This document shows, one piece after another, positions 45,778 to 59,300 of a stretch of 64,000 bases of DNA; position 1 is the first letter of the stretch, and the number at the start of each line of letters is the position of its first letter. The notes beneath the pieces are model-generated. The model ran no database searches and was not told where the DNA came from. It saw nothing but the letters and a program-made list of their open reading frames with translations. The position numbers and the translations under genes were made by a program. Source of the stretch: Pleodorina starrii (taxonomy: Eukaryota > Chlorophyta > Chlorophyceae > Chlamydomonadales > Volvocaceae); NCBI GenBank assembly GCA_030267565.1, contig BRXU01000003.1, positions 4,501,001 through 4,565,000 of the forward strand, in the 5' to 3' direction.

Positions 45778-48664
45778 ATGGCTCAAGCCGCGCACGTAGT
45801 TCCGGAGGAGCCGGAGGCCTCTGAAGAGGAAGAGGATGACGCTGAGTATGAAGTTGAGCGCGATGCAGAAGGGAATCTGACGGTATGGTTGAGCGTCGGC
45901 TGAAGTGTCAGAGAGAATAGCCTAGGTTTTGATGTCTCTGGGCTGACCGAGCCGAGCCGGCCATACCATCCGCCAGCAAGCCTTGACATCACTTGTCCGC
46001 GCTCTCCTCACACGCATATTACGTTTGCACGCCGCACCGCCACACCCTGCGGTGCAAGTCGCGTCCGGGCCCAGAGCAAGCACGACCCACGGGCCGCAGA
46101 GCTTCCTCCCGCACCCGTGACGCGGACATGGACGCAAACCCGCTTACAGACACCGGTTCGCGACACCACCCCTTCCCCTCGTTCCCCTGGCCGCTCCCAC
46201 TCACAACCCACCTCGGCCCTCTCCCACGCTTCGCGCCGCCGGCCGTGCTGAAAATAGGGCGTTCACATCGCCAACTGCTACGTCGACGCCGGTCGAAATT
46301 TCGTCCTGCGGCGGAATTCGATGGTGATGGTACAAGGTGAGGCAGAGTGTGAACCTGCGAAGCGATGCAGGGCGAGGACGGCCTTCCGGGGAGGAATGTG
46401 TAGCGTCGGAGAAAACCGCGGCACCTTGCCGCTTGCCAACCAAGCCGCCCCAACAGGAAGCTGGTTACCCACACGTGGTTTCGGCGCCTTGCATGTCACA
46501 GGCCAGCTTTACGAGCCTTGCAAGCATGACGCAGCCTCTGCGAGGACAGCGTCCCAAAGGCGCGCTTCTCTGGAACTGGTTGCCGCACCCTCACGCCTCA
46601 CCTCTGATCCGTTCCGTTTTGCGGCGCAGCTGCCAAGGGCCACAACAAATTCCTGGCATACGTCCGGGAGGTGGGTGGCATGGAGGGAAAGGGCCTGAGG
46701 GCCTGAGGGGGCCCTGCTGACGGTTACCAGATTCCCACGGGCAGGTCGGGGGGATGGTGACTGCCGCCGCCGTCGTACCGAGGCCCAGAAACGCAGCCCA
46801 CGCGTATGTGGTCATGAGAATGGCTTCCGCCGTGTAGCACAGGACGACTCGGCTGTTTGGTAATTTGGGACTGTCCCAGGCTTCCGGACCTGCGACCGGC
46901 GTAAAGCCGTCCGGCGTCACTTGCCATTCCCGCTGCGTGTACCGTGGAGGTGAAACGCTCGGGACTTCACAGCCTCGGCTGAGCTGCGGGCTGCATTGGC
47001 AAGAGTGTAATCCGATCCGCAAGCGGCGGGGGGAGGGCTGTGTGCTCCAAGCCACGGGCCGGTGCCCGGTGGGGCACACGCCCACCGACACCGACACTGC
47101 CGTCGCACCCACGCCGCACGGACCCTGACATCACACTTCGCTCCGACCCCTCCGTGCTTCTTCCCGCCCTCCTCCCCCGTCTGCGCTGCTAAAGCTCTCT
47201 GAACAGCAGCATCAGGAGGAGGAGGAGGAGGGGGACATCAAACTGGGGGTCTGCTGGTTCTACCGTTCAGGCGACCTCGAGGGGGTGCCCCCGCCCAAGC
47301 AGCGCATCTGTCGGGCGGCACTGGAGGGCACACGCGGCGGCGGCGACAAGGGGCGCTTCAAGGAGGTGATGATACAGCGCGCTATGCGCGTGTGTGGGAA
47401 GCCAGGCGTATGGGGCCACTCCTTGCGTGTTCGTCTCGTCGTCTTTTGCTTGTCCCGACCGCCCGAAATTGCCACCCCACCGACTTTGCGTCACTCAACC
47501 GACAGTATCACCCAACCGACTGCATCAACCACTCAACCGACTGTACGACCCGACCCGGCAGATATTCTTGTCAAACCACACGGACATCATCGACGTCCAC
47601 TCCGTCATGTATCCGATCAAGGTACGACAAACGCTTGTAGGACAGTATCTGCTCACTTACGGTCACCGCCAGTGTACGGGTGCCGTCCACACACGTGTAG
47701 GGTACGTGTAGGGGAGCACGGGGGGGCTGACTGTGCAGCGGAAAGAGCGGCACCGTCAGCGGCGGCGTTGCGGGGTTTAGATTAAGGGCCGGGCCGCGGC
47801 GAGGTCCCTCCAGGTCGCGCTTCTAGGCAGCTCCTGGATGGGGGCTGAGGCACCGTGACGCCCCTCCAGCGCCCTTTGCTAGCATTGCGGCAGCAACGAG
47901 GAGCGCCTTTCCGGCCCTAGCCCCTTCATGTCGCTGTGTCCCGCACGGGCACGGGTACGGGCTGCTTAAGTTCCTGAGGCTACCGCCGGGCTATGGGCCC
48001 TGTGGCTGCTGGACCCTTCAAACGATCCCGACGGCCTGCCCGCCGCGTGGCGGCTGCACTCCCTTTGCGCAGGTGTGGCTGCTGCCCAGTGAGTCGTTGG
48101 ATCCGGTGACGGTGCCGCCCGAGGCTGGGCCGTTGGCGGCGGCGGCAGCGGCGGCGGGCCACGCGCCGCTGCTGCCGGGCTTCGTCTGCCGCCGGATGTA
48201 CGACACACAGAACCGGGAACTGTTCCCGCTGTCCGAGGTCCTGTCGCGGCGGAAGCAGCTGGGGCGCTGGGTGGTCGACGATGTGAGTGGAGGAGGGCGC
48301 GGTTGTGCGGTACTGGTATAACGGTGTTGGGGTTTTTAGGGTTCCTGGCGTCAATGGTCGCACGACCCAGTGCTTGTGCATGGGGGATGCCAACAAGCAT
48401 GTCTGAGCTCAGATCGTTCATAGCCACCGCATGCACACTACCGGTGCTATGTACGTAGTAATTTGGTGCCTCGCCGGGCTGGCGCCTTTGGCGGCACGGC
48501 AAGGTACTGCACAGTACGGCACTGCCGTGCAGGTGGCGGAGCTGCTCCGTCGCAGCGAGGTGGAGCGGCAGGAGTGCATGCGGGAGTGGGTGCGCAAGTG
48601 CCAGATGCGGGCGGCGAGGGCGGGGGCCGAGGAAGGTGAGGGGGAGGGCAGCAGCGGGTGGTAA
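45778..48664 (+). CDS. BAH-domain protein, tandem copy 2
   Basis: Seven exons: 45778-45882, 46258-46336, 46630-46670, 47207-47365, 47562-47621, 48073-48282, 48533-48664 (786 nt, 261 residues). Exons 2, 3 and 5 have exactly the same lengths and phases as in copy 1 (79, 41, 60 nt). The N-terminus is acidic but lacks the basic start of copy 1. BAH landmarks: GVHIANCYVDAG, KFLAYVRE, CWFYRSGD, IFLSNHTDIIDVHSV, FVCRRMYDTQN. Exons 6 and 7 are almost identical in nucleotides to copy 1, whereas exons 1-5 have diverged. Ends at SSGW with TAA. The acceptor of exon 4 could be 47207 or 47210. Probable chromatin reader; partner and target unknown. Confidence 0.8.
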
Positions 48665-49092
48665 ACTGGAAGAAAAGAGCCTGCAAGCAGATTACGGCTA
48701 ACGGGATGTATTAGTGATATCGGTAAACGGTAATGCGCTCGCTTGCACACAATTGTGTGCATGCAACGCCCGGTGTGCACAGGCGGGGTGGAGACAGCCG
48801 CTACCGCCACCGCCACGGCCATGGACGTGGGCTGAGCGAACTCACAACCACCGCGCTCGGACTGCCGTTCCTCCCGGACGTCTGCGGGTTTCGTGGTCCC
48901 ACAGCCGTTGGCGAGGTGCGCATAACACACGCAGCTGAGCTGCCCCACCTGGGGCCGCGCCTGTTTCATTGAGAATGGCCGGTCAGGTAATATGACAAGA
49001 GGTAGCCGGAAGCAGCGCTCGTTGAAGTTGGTAGTTCCTTTTACCTAGGCCCAGGTTCAGCGTGAGGCGCAGGCGTTTGCATAGCCGTCAGA

Positions 49093-49395
49093 ATGCTTCT
49101 GCTGATGTTATCAAGCAGTGGCGGTTGTGCTACGGTGGAATTGCTGGAGGAGGAGGGGGACGCAGAGCAGGGCTTCGTCGAGTCCCTTTTGTCTGAAGGC
49201 GCCGCGCCGGCTGGCGGTCTACCGACAGCAAGCGGCGGCGGCGGCGGCGGTGGGAGTCAAGCCACAAGGCAGGCGGCGGAAGTTGTTGGGACAGACCGCA
49301 TAGCGCTGAAACCAAACCCGCACGGCGTTAAAGAGGCACGTCACGAGAGACATCGCAGTTACCTGTCAAGAAGCGGTCGAGTGGATTGGCTTTGA
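49093..49395 (+). CDS. Possible 100-residue protein or extra 3' exon, unsupported by homology
   Basis: ATG-started frame of 100 residues: Leu/Ser-rich start, acidic patch (VELLEEEGDAEQG), a run of seven Gly, then a basic tail ending VDWL. It lies 430 bases past BAH copy 2 on the same strand, so it may be only 3' UTR. No family recognised. Codon use is GC-rich like real genes here, but so are many shadow frames. Confidence 0.2.
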   Translation: MLLLMLSSSGGCATVELLEEEGDAEQGFVESLLSEGAAPAGGLPTASGGGGGGGSQATRQAAEVVGTDRIALKPNPHGVKEARHERHRSYLSRSGRVDWL

Positions 49396-50235
49396 TCCCC
49401 AGACGACTGCTGCGCATGTGCCTCATTAGCAATAGGGGGCTTGTCGATGCTGATCGGCACAGGGCACGGCATCCCCCCGGGGGACGTACCGTACCCTTTC
49501 TTGAGTTTGCAAACGCGCGCCTCCGTTCGTCCAGGAAGGGGAGTCCCCTGCCGTGCACCGCATTGAACAGGAGACCGGCTGCCGGCGATACACCACCGTT
49601 GCTGCCCCCCAAGGCGCCAGCCAGCTGCGCGAGCCAGCTACCGTATAGCCCGCATTGCCTTCCACACCTGCGGTGGCACGCCGCCTGGACTTCTTCCCCA
49701 ACCGAATCGTCGAGTCGTGTAATCATGCCTTTGACCAGTTCCGGCCCAGTGACCCCGTCACAAGCCGTCACAAGTATTGGTGTGCTCTCCACACGCGCGC
49801 TCACGGCGCCGTGCGTCTCTCAACGCGCGCTGGTATACCGATACGAGACCCGCCCAAAGCACGCCTTCGTACGTGGCCACGGCGATGCAACGAAAGCATA
49901 CCCCCCCACGCTCGTCGTAGCGCGCGCAACTGCAGGCGCTTTGCCCCGCCTTACCCCACAGGCCCCCTCGGCATCAGGCCCAAGACCTGCCCATACAAGC
50001 AAGGATCTCGCACTGCCTGCCAACCGCTGAAAACCCCTTCCCCTCCCCCTCCCCGGGTGAGACCCTCGCGTTCTCCTTTCCCCCCACAGTACAGCTCACG
50101 GCAGTGCACGCCGCCTTCCCACCCAGCACGCCGAGCCCCCGAACATGCAGCTTCCCCGGCGAGTCTCCGAGACACCGGCCGGCTCGCGCCCGCCTGCCGC
50201 TCTGTCGGGTGCCATCCGCGCGGCAACCAGAAAGA

Positions 50236-50280
50236 CCCGGGGGACCGGGTCCCGGGGGACCGGGTCCCGGGGGACCGGGA
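50236..50280. repeat. GC-rich 15-base minisatellite
   Basis: Three copies of a unit of the form gggaccgggtcccgg, itself nearly palindromic. It lies about 30 bases past the DRC11 stop, in its 3' UTR. Confidence 0.8.
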
Positions 50281-50311
50281 CCTCGCTTGCGTGGACAGGA
50301 CCGCCGGGCCC

Positions 50312-53300
50312 TCACTTCTTCTTCTTGCCGCCGCCGCCCTTCTTTTTCCCGCCCTTCTTGCCCGCGGTGCCGGGCTTGCCGCCGCCCTGCGCGTGCGGCA
50401 GGAACAACATCAGTCCCCGCATACCCTCACACAGGCAGTGCAAGTAACGGAGCCGGTGAGCCTTGGGGAGGGGCCATCGCAGCAGAATCGAAGCCAAGCC
50501 AGGAGAGGCAATCCGGAATGCGGCGGGTGCAGGGATGCGAGACATCAGCAGAGTTCCGTCAGATCAGCGTCAGGTCACCCTCCGCGCGGTAGTTCATGTC
50601 ATTCAGCAAGGAAGAGCCGCAGGCTGGCGGACGTGCAGCGGTCCGTAAGTCACGTCACCGAGACCGGTGCCGGAAACGCACCTTGAGGACGGCCATGGCG
50701 GGGGTCTTGTCCATGAAGCGCCGCAGCGCCTCGTCCGTCTCCTTGCTGATGGGCTCCACCTGGAGGCCACCGGGAGAGGAACGATGACAAGATGTCGGTA
50801 CCGCAGCGGCGGGACGGCGGCGACGTCAAGGAACGGAGCCAGGACCCGGCAGGGGGAGGGGGAGGTGGGGATGACACGGCAGCACCAGGAGGGACGGGGG
50901 CCCGTGACTGGCAGCAGGACTTGAGAGCTGCCGGAAATCCCAATGCAGCGGCGGACAGCGTGAGGATGCAGTGCCACGGTCCGGGTCCTATCGCTCATTC
51001 ACGACCGGGGTCGCGGAACCAGGCCCGGCAACACCCAAGCCTGCGTCCAAGCTCCAACACACCCTAGCCCAGCTCATCGCCCTGGCGTCGGCATCGCGTC
51101 GCGGCCGTCCACATCCCGCCAGGAGCTTCCCAGTCCCCACACGCCCAGCGCCCTTCGTCGCTCCGTGCCACACATCACCCCCAGCGGCCCATTCCACCCT
51201 GCGGTTTCACCTTTATTTACCCACCCCTTCTCGTTCAGTCGCTCAGTTACGACTGTGCAACTGCGGGGCGACTGAACGAGAGAGGGGGGGCTGCCATTCC
51301 GCGCTTCCGCTTACCTTGCACATCCACTGCAGCGCCTCCGGGATGTCGACGGGCGCACTCCGCAGTCGCTCGATTCGGCGCTTGGTGAGCAGCGAGTGGA
51401 CCACCATGTCCAGCTGGCCGGCGGAGTAGCCGTCACTGATGTGCGCCAGAGTGCTCAGGTCGAACTCGTACGTCAGCCGGCCCTGGGGGTGGACGACAGG
51501 CGGGCGGGCAGGTAGGCAGGCAGGCGGGCAGGTAGGTGGGCAAAGACGGGCGGGCAGCGAGTAGGAAGGCAGAGGCGGGACGGGGGCGGGTGCAGGACAG
51601 GATAGGGAGTTCAGAGCCGGGACGCACAACAGCGGGGGGTCACAGGGCACAGCGGTGCCCCTGGCGACCCGGGGCGCTGCAGTTGACGGGGGCTGGCTAT
51701 GGCGCATCCCGCCGCCGCGAAGCCCGGGAGGTTGTGCGTACATGCGGGTGGCAGCGCAATGCGGACCCACGGGTCGGTGCTGGGCTGGATCTGGCACGCA
51801 GCACTTTGCAGGCAGGTCCGCACCCCATCTCCAACCCGCTCCCAATCCCCATTTCAAGCATTTGGGCTTTCTGGGAGGTTATCCACGTATAGGCCGGAGC
51901 CCGTGAACGGTACGTGAACGGTAAGTGGGGGGGGGCACAACCCATGCACGCACACCAGTTTCACTCCACAGCCCCGCACCTCCCCCTCCCCACCTCCCCA
52001 CACCTCCCCATGCACACACACGCACGCACACACAGACCTGGTGTCGCTCGAACAGCCCCGGCCACACGACGCGGCGCGACGCGTAGTCCGGCAGCGGCAT
52101 GAAGATGTGTTTGGACCAGAAGCCCATGAAGGACCGCTCGTCCTTCTTGACGCACAGGTACGGCTCACGGCTGTTGCCCAGCACCAGCACGCGCTCCCCC
52201 GGCGCCAGGCCCTTGCACTCCTTCAGCAGCTCCTTCTTGATGCGGCTGAACGGCTCCTGCGCCGGATAACGGATACGGATACGGAGGAGGATAAGGATAA
52301 GGATACGGTGCGATGCGGCAGGGAAGGAGGAGGCGGGGGAGGGACGAGAGATGGACAACAGACGCCGACAGGGAGGCTCTGGTTTTTACGGGGCTCTGGG
52401 GCTGAGACTTGGAGGTTCAATGTGTCGTCGCCTCATCGGTACTGGTTTCCCAACAGCCGGCCCGCTAGTAAGCCACGGCGCCAAGATAACGTTGATTTCC
52501 GGGTGGGGGGGGGGACACGGATGGCTGCAGCACAGGACACGAGTAGGTGCGCACCCAGCCACCCACCTACCCACCAGGCATTTCACTCACAGCCAGCCAC
52601 CTAGCCACCCACCAACCCACCCACCTGGCTTCCGAACTCTCGCAGCTTCTTCTTGTCTGTGAGGAACACCTTCTCCGCCTCGTCGATGTAGATGACGGAG
52701 GGGGCCATGGTGCGGGCCACCTGGGGGCGGAGGGGGGAGGACAGGGGAGAGGGGAGAGGCGGCAGCAGCGGGGGCAGCGGGGCGAGCGGTGAGGGGAGAG
52801 GGGAGAGGAGAGGGACAGCCAACGCACAGATCGGTCGCGTGGAGGCGAGGAGAGGAGAGGAGGGTACACCGAACATCCCATTAAACCTGCCACGACGCCG
52901 TTACGAGGATGCCAGAACCCCGCCCTAGACGCTTTCGTCTCCGTAGCCGGGTAGTTTCCGGCGCACTCGGTCAAACCGAGTCCGGAACGAGTCCTCAACC
53001 AAACCATCGCGCGAGCACTCGAGTCCCCGCGCCACGGCGCGCCTGCCGTCGCGTCTGCCGCGTTTTCCCCCGGCCTCCCCCGCCCAAAACCCAGCTCGCC
53101 TTGGCTTGCTAGGCAAGTCTCGCCTCGATAGTTGATCTGTTTGCCCCGTTCATCTCGGGTTCCCTTGCTGCGGTTCCATCCCCGCCCAAAGCCCAGCCCC
53201 AAAGCCGGCGCTGGCCCATCAAGCCAAGCCCCATGTCAACAACCCCCCCCCCGCCCGCCAGCCCACCGCCGAAGCCCCTCCCTCCCTCCCCCGCTCCCGC

Positions 53301-56300
53301 CAGACTCGGCTACTTGGATGCGGCTCATCCTCTTCTCACCCCCGGCCCCCAGCCCACCCGCCCCTCCCACCTTGAACACCATGTGTATCATCATGGCCAC
53401 GTTCTTGCCCGGGTACTTGCCGTCCGTGTTGCGCGGGGAGACGTCGAAGAAGTTGGCGCCGCTCAGGTTGGCGATGGACTGCGGCGGTGGAGAGCGCAGC
53501 ACACAGCACAGCAGGGCACAGCACAGCACGGCAGGGCCCCAGGATAAGCACCGGAACCGCTTGGCTGATGGATTAGGAGGCGGGGAGCTGACATGCGGCC
53601 AGGCGAGGGCCTGTTTGCTGGGCTGGCCGCCGGGTATGGGGCCGGGTATGCCGTGGCTGGCAGGTATTGCTCGCCGCTTGCCTTTTTCACAACCAAGCCC
53701 CGTTTCGTGCCTCCCCCACCTCCCTCCCCCCGCCCGCTGTGCACCGACCTGCGCCATAAGCGTCTTGCCCGTCTTCTCAGCGCCGTACATCAACAACGAC
53801 TTGATGTACGGCGCCCGCTCGTGGATGAACTGGGAGCCCAGCGGCAGGATGCAGTACTCTGTGAGCGCTTGCCGCACCTGCGTACGACACAATCCAGGCG
53901 CCCGAGTTAGCCCCGCGCATAAAAACCTGCCAGCACAGGGCCGCGGCGGCTGCGGCGGAGAGGGCCGCGTCGAGGTGGACATGGCAGGCGTGGCGCTGCA
54001 AACGCCCGCCCGGGTGGAGTTGGTTCAGCGCCGCCGTCCGTCAACATCGCCTCCGTTCCATTGCTGCGGTTCGCGCCTTTGCCTCCCTGCCTTCCCGACC
54101 CACACACCCACACGCACCCACCGACCCGTGCACCCACACCTGCCAAACACACCACCCTCACCTGCGCAATGGACGGGTCGGGAATGATGTTGGCCTTCTC
54201 CAGTGTGGCCGCCATGAAGGAGGAGGAGCCCAGGTAGTCGCGCACGTGCACGTGGGGGCACTGCTGCAGGATGCCGTTGGACACCAGCTCGGCGAACAGA
54301 GACTCGATGGAGCGGTCGGCCTGGTCCGAGGAGGGGAGGGGAGGGAGGGGAGGGGAGGGAGGGAGATAGGGAGGTTGGGAGAGGGCAACGGGCCATTGGT
54401 TCTGGGATGGAAGGAAGGAGGGAGGAGGGGCGGGGGGGAGGAGGGGCGGCACCGGGGAGCAGAGCGGCAGACGGACCGGGGTCGATAGAAAGCGAGGCGA
54501 GGCGAGGCGAGGCGAAGTGAAGGCATGACTAGCCTGTGTGCCGGGAAGGAGCCGGTGAGGATGAGCGAGCGGTAGGGGAGGAGGAGCGCGTGGGCATTGA
54601 GGAGGAGCGTGAAGAGGGGGTAAGAGCAGAATGTATGACGGCGGCTGATACGGTAGCGAGGGAGGAACCGCAGGGGATAGCAAAGACTCGCAATTCGCAA
54701 GGGACAGCAGGGGATAGCAGGGTGACATGGAGTCGAAGGGGACGGAAGGATGTCGCCGGGAGGGGGCCGGGAATCGCAAGAACCCGACCCGCCAGTCCCA
54801 ACACGGCAGCGGCACGCCGTCCTCACCGTCGGGTCCTTCTTCTTCTTCTTGCCCTTGCCTTTGCCCTTCTTCTTGCCCTTCTTCTTGCCCTTCTTCTTCT
54901 TCTTTTTGCCCTTCTTGCCCAGCTTGGCCGCCCGCTCCGCCTCCACCAGGTCCTTCAGGTTCTGGAGCAGCACACGCATCTCCTCGTCCACCTGCGGACC
55001 ACACATCACAGCGCAGCGCAGCGCAGCACAGCACAGGGCAGCGCAGGGCAGGGCAGCACAGCACGGCGCGGCGAGCCACGGCACAGCACGGAATGCAACA
55101 GGCAGTGCAGGGTTAATACGCGCCAGCCAGCCAGCCAGCCCAGGCCGGCCAATAAGCACACCTAAAGCTTGAAGCGGTCACTGGGCTGGCTACTGGGCTA
55201 CCGGGCTACTGGGGCCCGCATTAAATTGTGGACCGCGCTGCGGCGGGAGGTTAGCCGCACGTTGGCGAGGAGCTGCTGGCACCCGAACGGCACGCGTTGG
55301 ACCGACCATCAGAAACGACGCAGCCGGGGCTCGATACCGGTACCTGCATGTGCAGCCCGCCTCACACCTCCCGCCTCCCACCTCATACTTGATGCGGGGG
55401 GCTCACCAACGGATCCACCCACCCACCCACCCACCCACCCACCCGCCCACTGGCACATCCACACACCCAGCCACCCACCCAACCAGCCCCCCAGCGCACC
55501 TGCAGGCGGATCTCCTCAAACACGATGGGCCGCAGCTCGTCCTTCACGAGCTCACCGTCGTACTTTTGGTGGAAGTTGCCCGTCTCGTCCCGGTCCTGCG
55601 GCAAGGGGAGGATTGGGACTTTGGGAGTGAAGTGCAGGAGGAGCGGTCTCCGTCACGAGGCAAAGCGCCGAGAGGCAAAGCGCCGATGTGCTACGGCAAT
55701 TACGTTACTGCTGATCTCGGTTAGACCTCAATGGCTTGCCGTTGCCTTCAGCGCTGTCGCGGGCCGTCCTGCCTTCCTTCCCGGTATCACCCCTCCCACC
55801 TGCCACTTGGCCACGAACTCCTGCACCGCCGCCTCGATCGCGGGGATGAAGACGGTGCCGATTCGCTCCGCCGCGGCCGCGGCCGCCGCCGCGTCATCCT
55901 TCTTGTCCTTCTTGCCGTCCTTCTTGGGGTCCTTCTTCTTGGCCATGTCCTTCTGCTCTCGGGGAAGGGGGGGCGGGGCCACCGTGCGCACGCCGGCGCG
56001 CAGCGCAACGACGAAACGAGGAGAGGCGTCAAAACAAGGAGAGGGGCACCCCAACAAGCGCAGCACAGCACAGAGAGCACCTTTGGAAAGGAGGCGCTTC
56101 CAAAAGGAAAGGAGGCGCCAATGCACGCGAAACTACTCCCGGCGATTCATCCAGACGATGGCGCGGGCATTGCTACAACAAATGTCCTGCCGGTGTGAAA
56201 GGTGGAGGGGCAGCGGGCTGTCTGTGTCTGACCCCGCTCCGCGGGTGCCGTCCTCAGCCCTTCCCCAGCCCAGTCCGGCCAAGTCGCAGCGCGGGAACCC

Positions 56301-59300
56301 CGCGGCCCCTCCCACCTTGGGGTCCTTCTTCTTGGGGTCGTTGACGTCCTCCAGAAGCGACGCCAGCGTGGGTGGCGGCGGGTTGAGGATGACGCGCGAG
56401 CCGCCGTCCGTGGCCTCCGGGAAGTCGGGGTACTCGCCCGTCTGCGGGTTGCGCTTCTCCACGAACCAGGCGTTCACCTGCCAAGTCGGGAGAGCAGGGG
56501 CGGAGAGGTGAGACGGAGGGGCGAGGCGAGGCGGGGAACGGGCTTCCCCGCGGAGGCTGGCTGAGGCGCCCGATCGCACGCCACCCCGGCCCCGTGTCCT
56601 GGCGCGGCGTCTTGCAGCGCGCCGCTGCAAGCCCGCCTTTTCCAGCCGAGCTAAGCCCGCCTCACATACCCGCAACGCGCAACGTCCCCGGCAGCCCGTC
56701 GCCCGCCAATCCCACGGCCCACGCGCACATGCGTCCAGGCATGCCGCCCCCCGCAGGGCAACCCACATCACCTCTCCGCTCCCCCGCTCCCTCCCGACCC
56801 GCGAAACTCCCCCTTCTCCGCTGCGGTTCATCTTCCTACCGTCGTCCCCCGCCGGCCCCCAAATCATTCATTGCCTGTTTAGGCTGTCCCCCACTCCATC
56901 AACATCTACCGCCAGCTGGCACCCTGGCTCATACCCTTCTGAGGGTCTGGAGCCCAGCAGCCCACTGTAACAAAACCACCACGCGGCCCACCTTGTCCTG
57001 GATGGTCTCCCGCATGTCCTGCCCCTCCAGCTCCCGTACTTTGCCCTTGAGCGTTACGATGGCCTCGTCGTACTCGCGCACGTGCTCCAGCTGCACCCGC
57101 TTGCGCCGCATCAGGTTCTTCTGCTCCGAAGTCTGGGGGTCGCGCTTGGGGTCGCGAGGCTGCGCACACATATCACAGCACAGGACAGGACAGCACAGCA
57201 GGGGCGCGCCGGCGGCAGCAGCGGGGGCGATGACCACAGGTGCGGGGTGTGGGCTCAGTCCGGCTGCCCCCGATTCGTTTTGGAGTCTTCTCATGTGATT
57301 GCCCGATAGGTTACGATTGTCGGGAGACGGGGACGGGGAGGCCTCAAAACTGCGGTGATGTCAGCAACAGCCATCCGCCCGAGCTGGGGAGCGGCGTAAT
57401 TGATCGGGGCCATGAGCCGGGCCCGGGCTGGGTGCAGCACGGCACGCGCATGAGGACTTGAAAGGCCCAGTTCAATCCTTTCTAGCCTCTACCCAGTCCA
57501 GTCCTTTCTAGCCTCTAGAAACGTGTGCCTCGTTGATCCAAATATAAGGGCAAACGCCCGCGCGCCCACCCGCCCGCCCGTATATCCGCATACCCGCGCA
57601 CCCAGCCGCCCCCTCAAACACACCCACACCCGCAACGCGCCCCAGAAGCACGGGCGCCCCGCACCTTTGGCTTCATGCCAATGAACATGAGCTCCTTGTC
57701 CGCCTCCTTCTTGATGCGCCGCCGCCACAGCCAGCCGCGGATGGCCGCCTGGATCTTGCGCGCCGCCTCGTCGTGGCTCAGCGTCACTCCCAGCCGCACC
57801 CGCCGGTCCTCGATCTGCCGCTGCCGCTTGGCAATGGCCGCGAGACGGGCGCGTTCGCGCGCCTGGATGCGGCAGCATGCGGCCCAGCAGGCACGTCAGC
57901 GGGGCCGGGCCGGAGGCGCCCCCTCGGGGCCGGAATGCATCCGCCGGGACACACAGACATGGTCACAGCCACGGCTGTAGCCATGGCCACAGCCGCTGTG
58001 AGGCCCCTTTCGTCATCTCGGTTTTCCCTTCAGTCCGGTGCGGCCCAAATGCCCATACACAGAGCACCTTACTCGCAGGCAGCCCCAGTTTCGTGCCCAG
58101 GAAGCGGTGATCAAGCAGCCGCAGCGCCAGCGCCCGATCACCGCAGCCCCCGCAGCCCAGCCCGGCGGCCGCCCCACACACCAGCCCAAAAGGGGGACGG
58201 GGGCCTCGCTTACCTGACGGCCCCGCTCGTTCTTCTGGATCATGAGGATGGCCTCCTCCTCTCCCAGCGGCGCCCCGATGCGGATGATGGGCGACGCCGC
58301 GGGCCCCTTGACGTTGTACTTCTCTACCAGCGCCTGGAGGGACCGGGATCCGGATCGGGATGGGGGTGAGGGTCGGGATCAGGTGGGTAGGAAAGAGGCA
58401 CCGCAGCGAAGGCCGGGAGGTAATGTGGGAGCAAACCGCCAGCGTGTGGAAGAGGTGGTGGGCAGGCCGCCAAGTCTCATATTCCGACTCATCGATGCAC
58501 GATGTCGGAATCGCTGTCCAGTGCAGGCGCTTCACTGAAGCACCCTGTCCGCCCAACTCCTGGGCCCCGAAACCAACGAGGAGTTGGGGCCGCCCACAAC
58601 TGCGCGATACCCTCAATCCTACCCCTTAAGCTATGTGGTGACAACCGGGTCCCTAGCCCACCAGCCTTGATCCTAGCAGTGTCCCCTGGACCCCGCAGTG
58701 CCCCCCGAATCCCCGCAGTGCCGCCCCGCTCCCTCGCTGTGCTGTCGTTGCGCCGCACCTCCAGGAACTTGTCCCGGTCATCCAGCTCCTTCGCCCGATC
58801 CTCAATAAAGTACTTGGGAACCGGAACCTGCATGTTGGGGTTGGGGTTGGGGTTGAGGTCGAGTTGGGGACGGGACCGTAGGTGGTTACAGGCGGGAGCA
58901 GAAGGGTCAGACCCGCACTCCGCAGGCAACTGACGCGGCGGGGCCCGGGCCGCGGCCCAGCCCACGCGTCCAGATCTCCTACGGTACCGACCGGACCGGC
59001 GCCGGACCGGTGCCTCAGCACAGGGCTGCCCATCAGCCTCTGGCCCAGGAGTTGGTAAATACGATCCCAGGGCCCCACGCGCACGGGCCCCGCCCTGACT
59101 AGCAACGTACCCCCGGCCACAAGCCTTGCGCCGCGCCGTTTGTGCACGGGTTGTCGTTCAAGATTATTCCCCACGCACGAACGCGCGCGCTGCGGGAATC
59201 ATCCGAAAGACCCACGGACAGCTGGACGCAACCCTCGGGCAGCCATTGTGGGCCCGTTATACGTGATAGCTTGTAAGGAGCACCCAGCGGCCCACGGACC

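Larger units (their letters stand above)
48665..50311. other. Convergent region between BAH copy 2 and DRC11
   Basis: About 1.6 kb holding both 3' UTRs. It includes a possible small frame (49093-49395), a plus-strand TGTAA at 49718-49722 and a GC-rich minisatellite at 50236-50280. Nothing else recognised. Confidence 0.4.
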
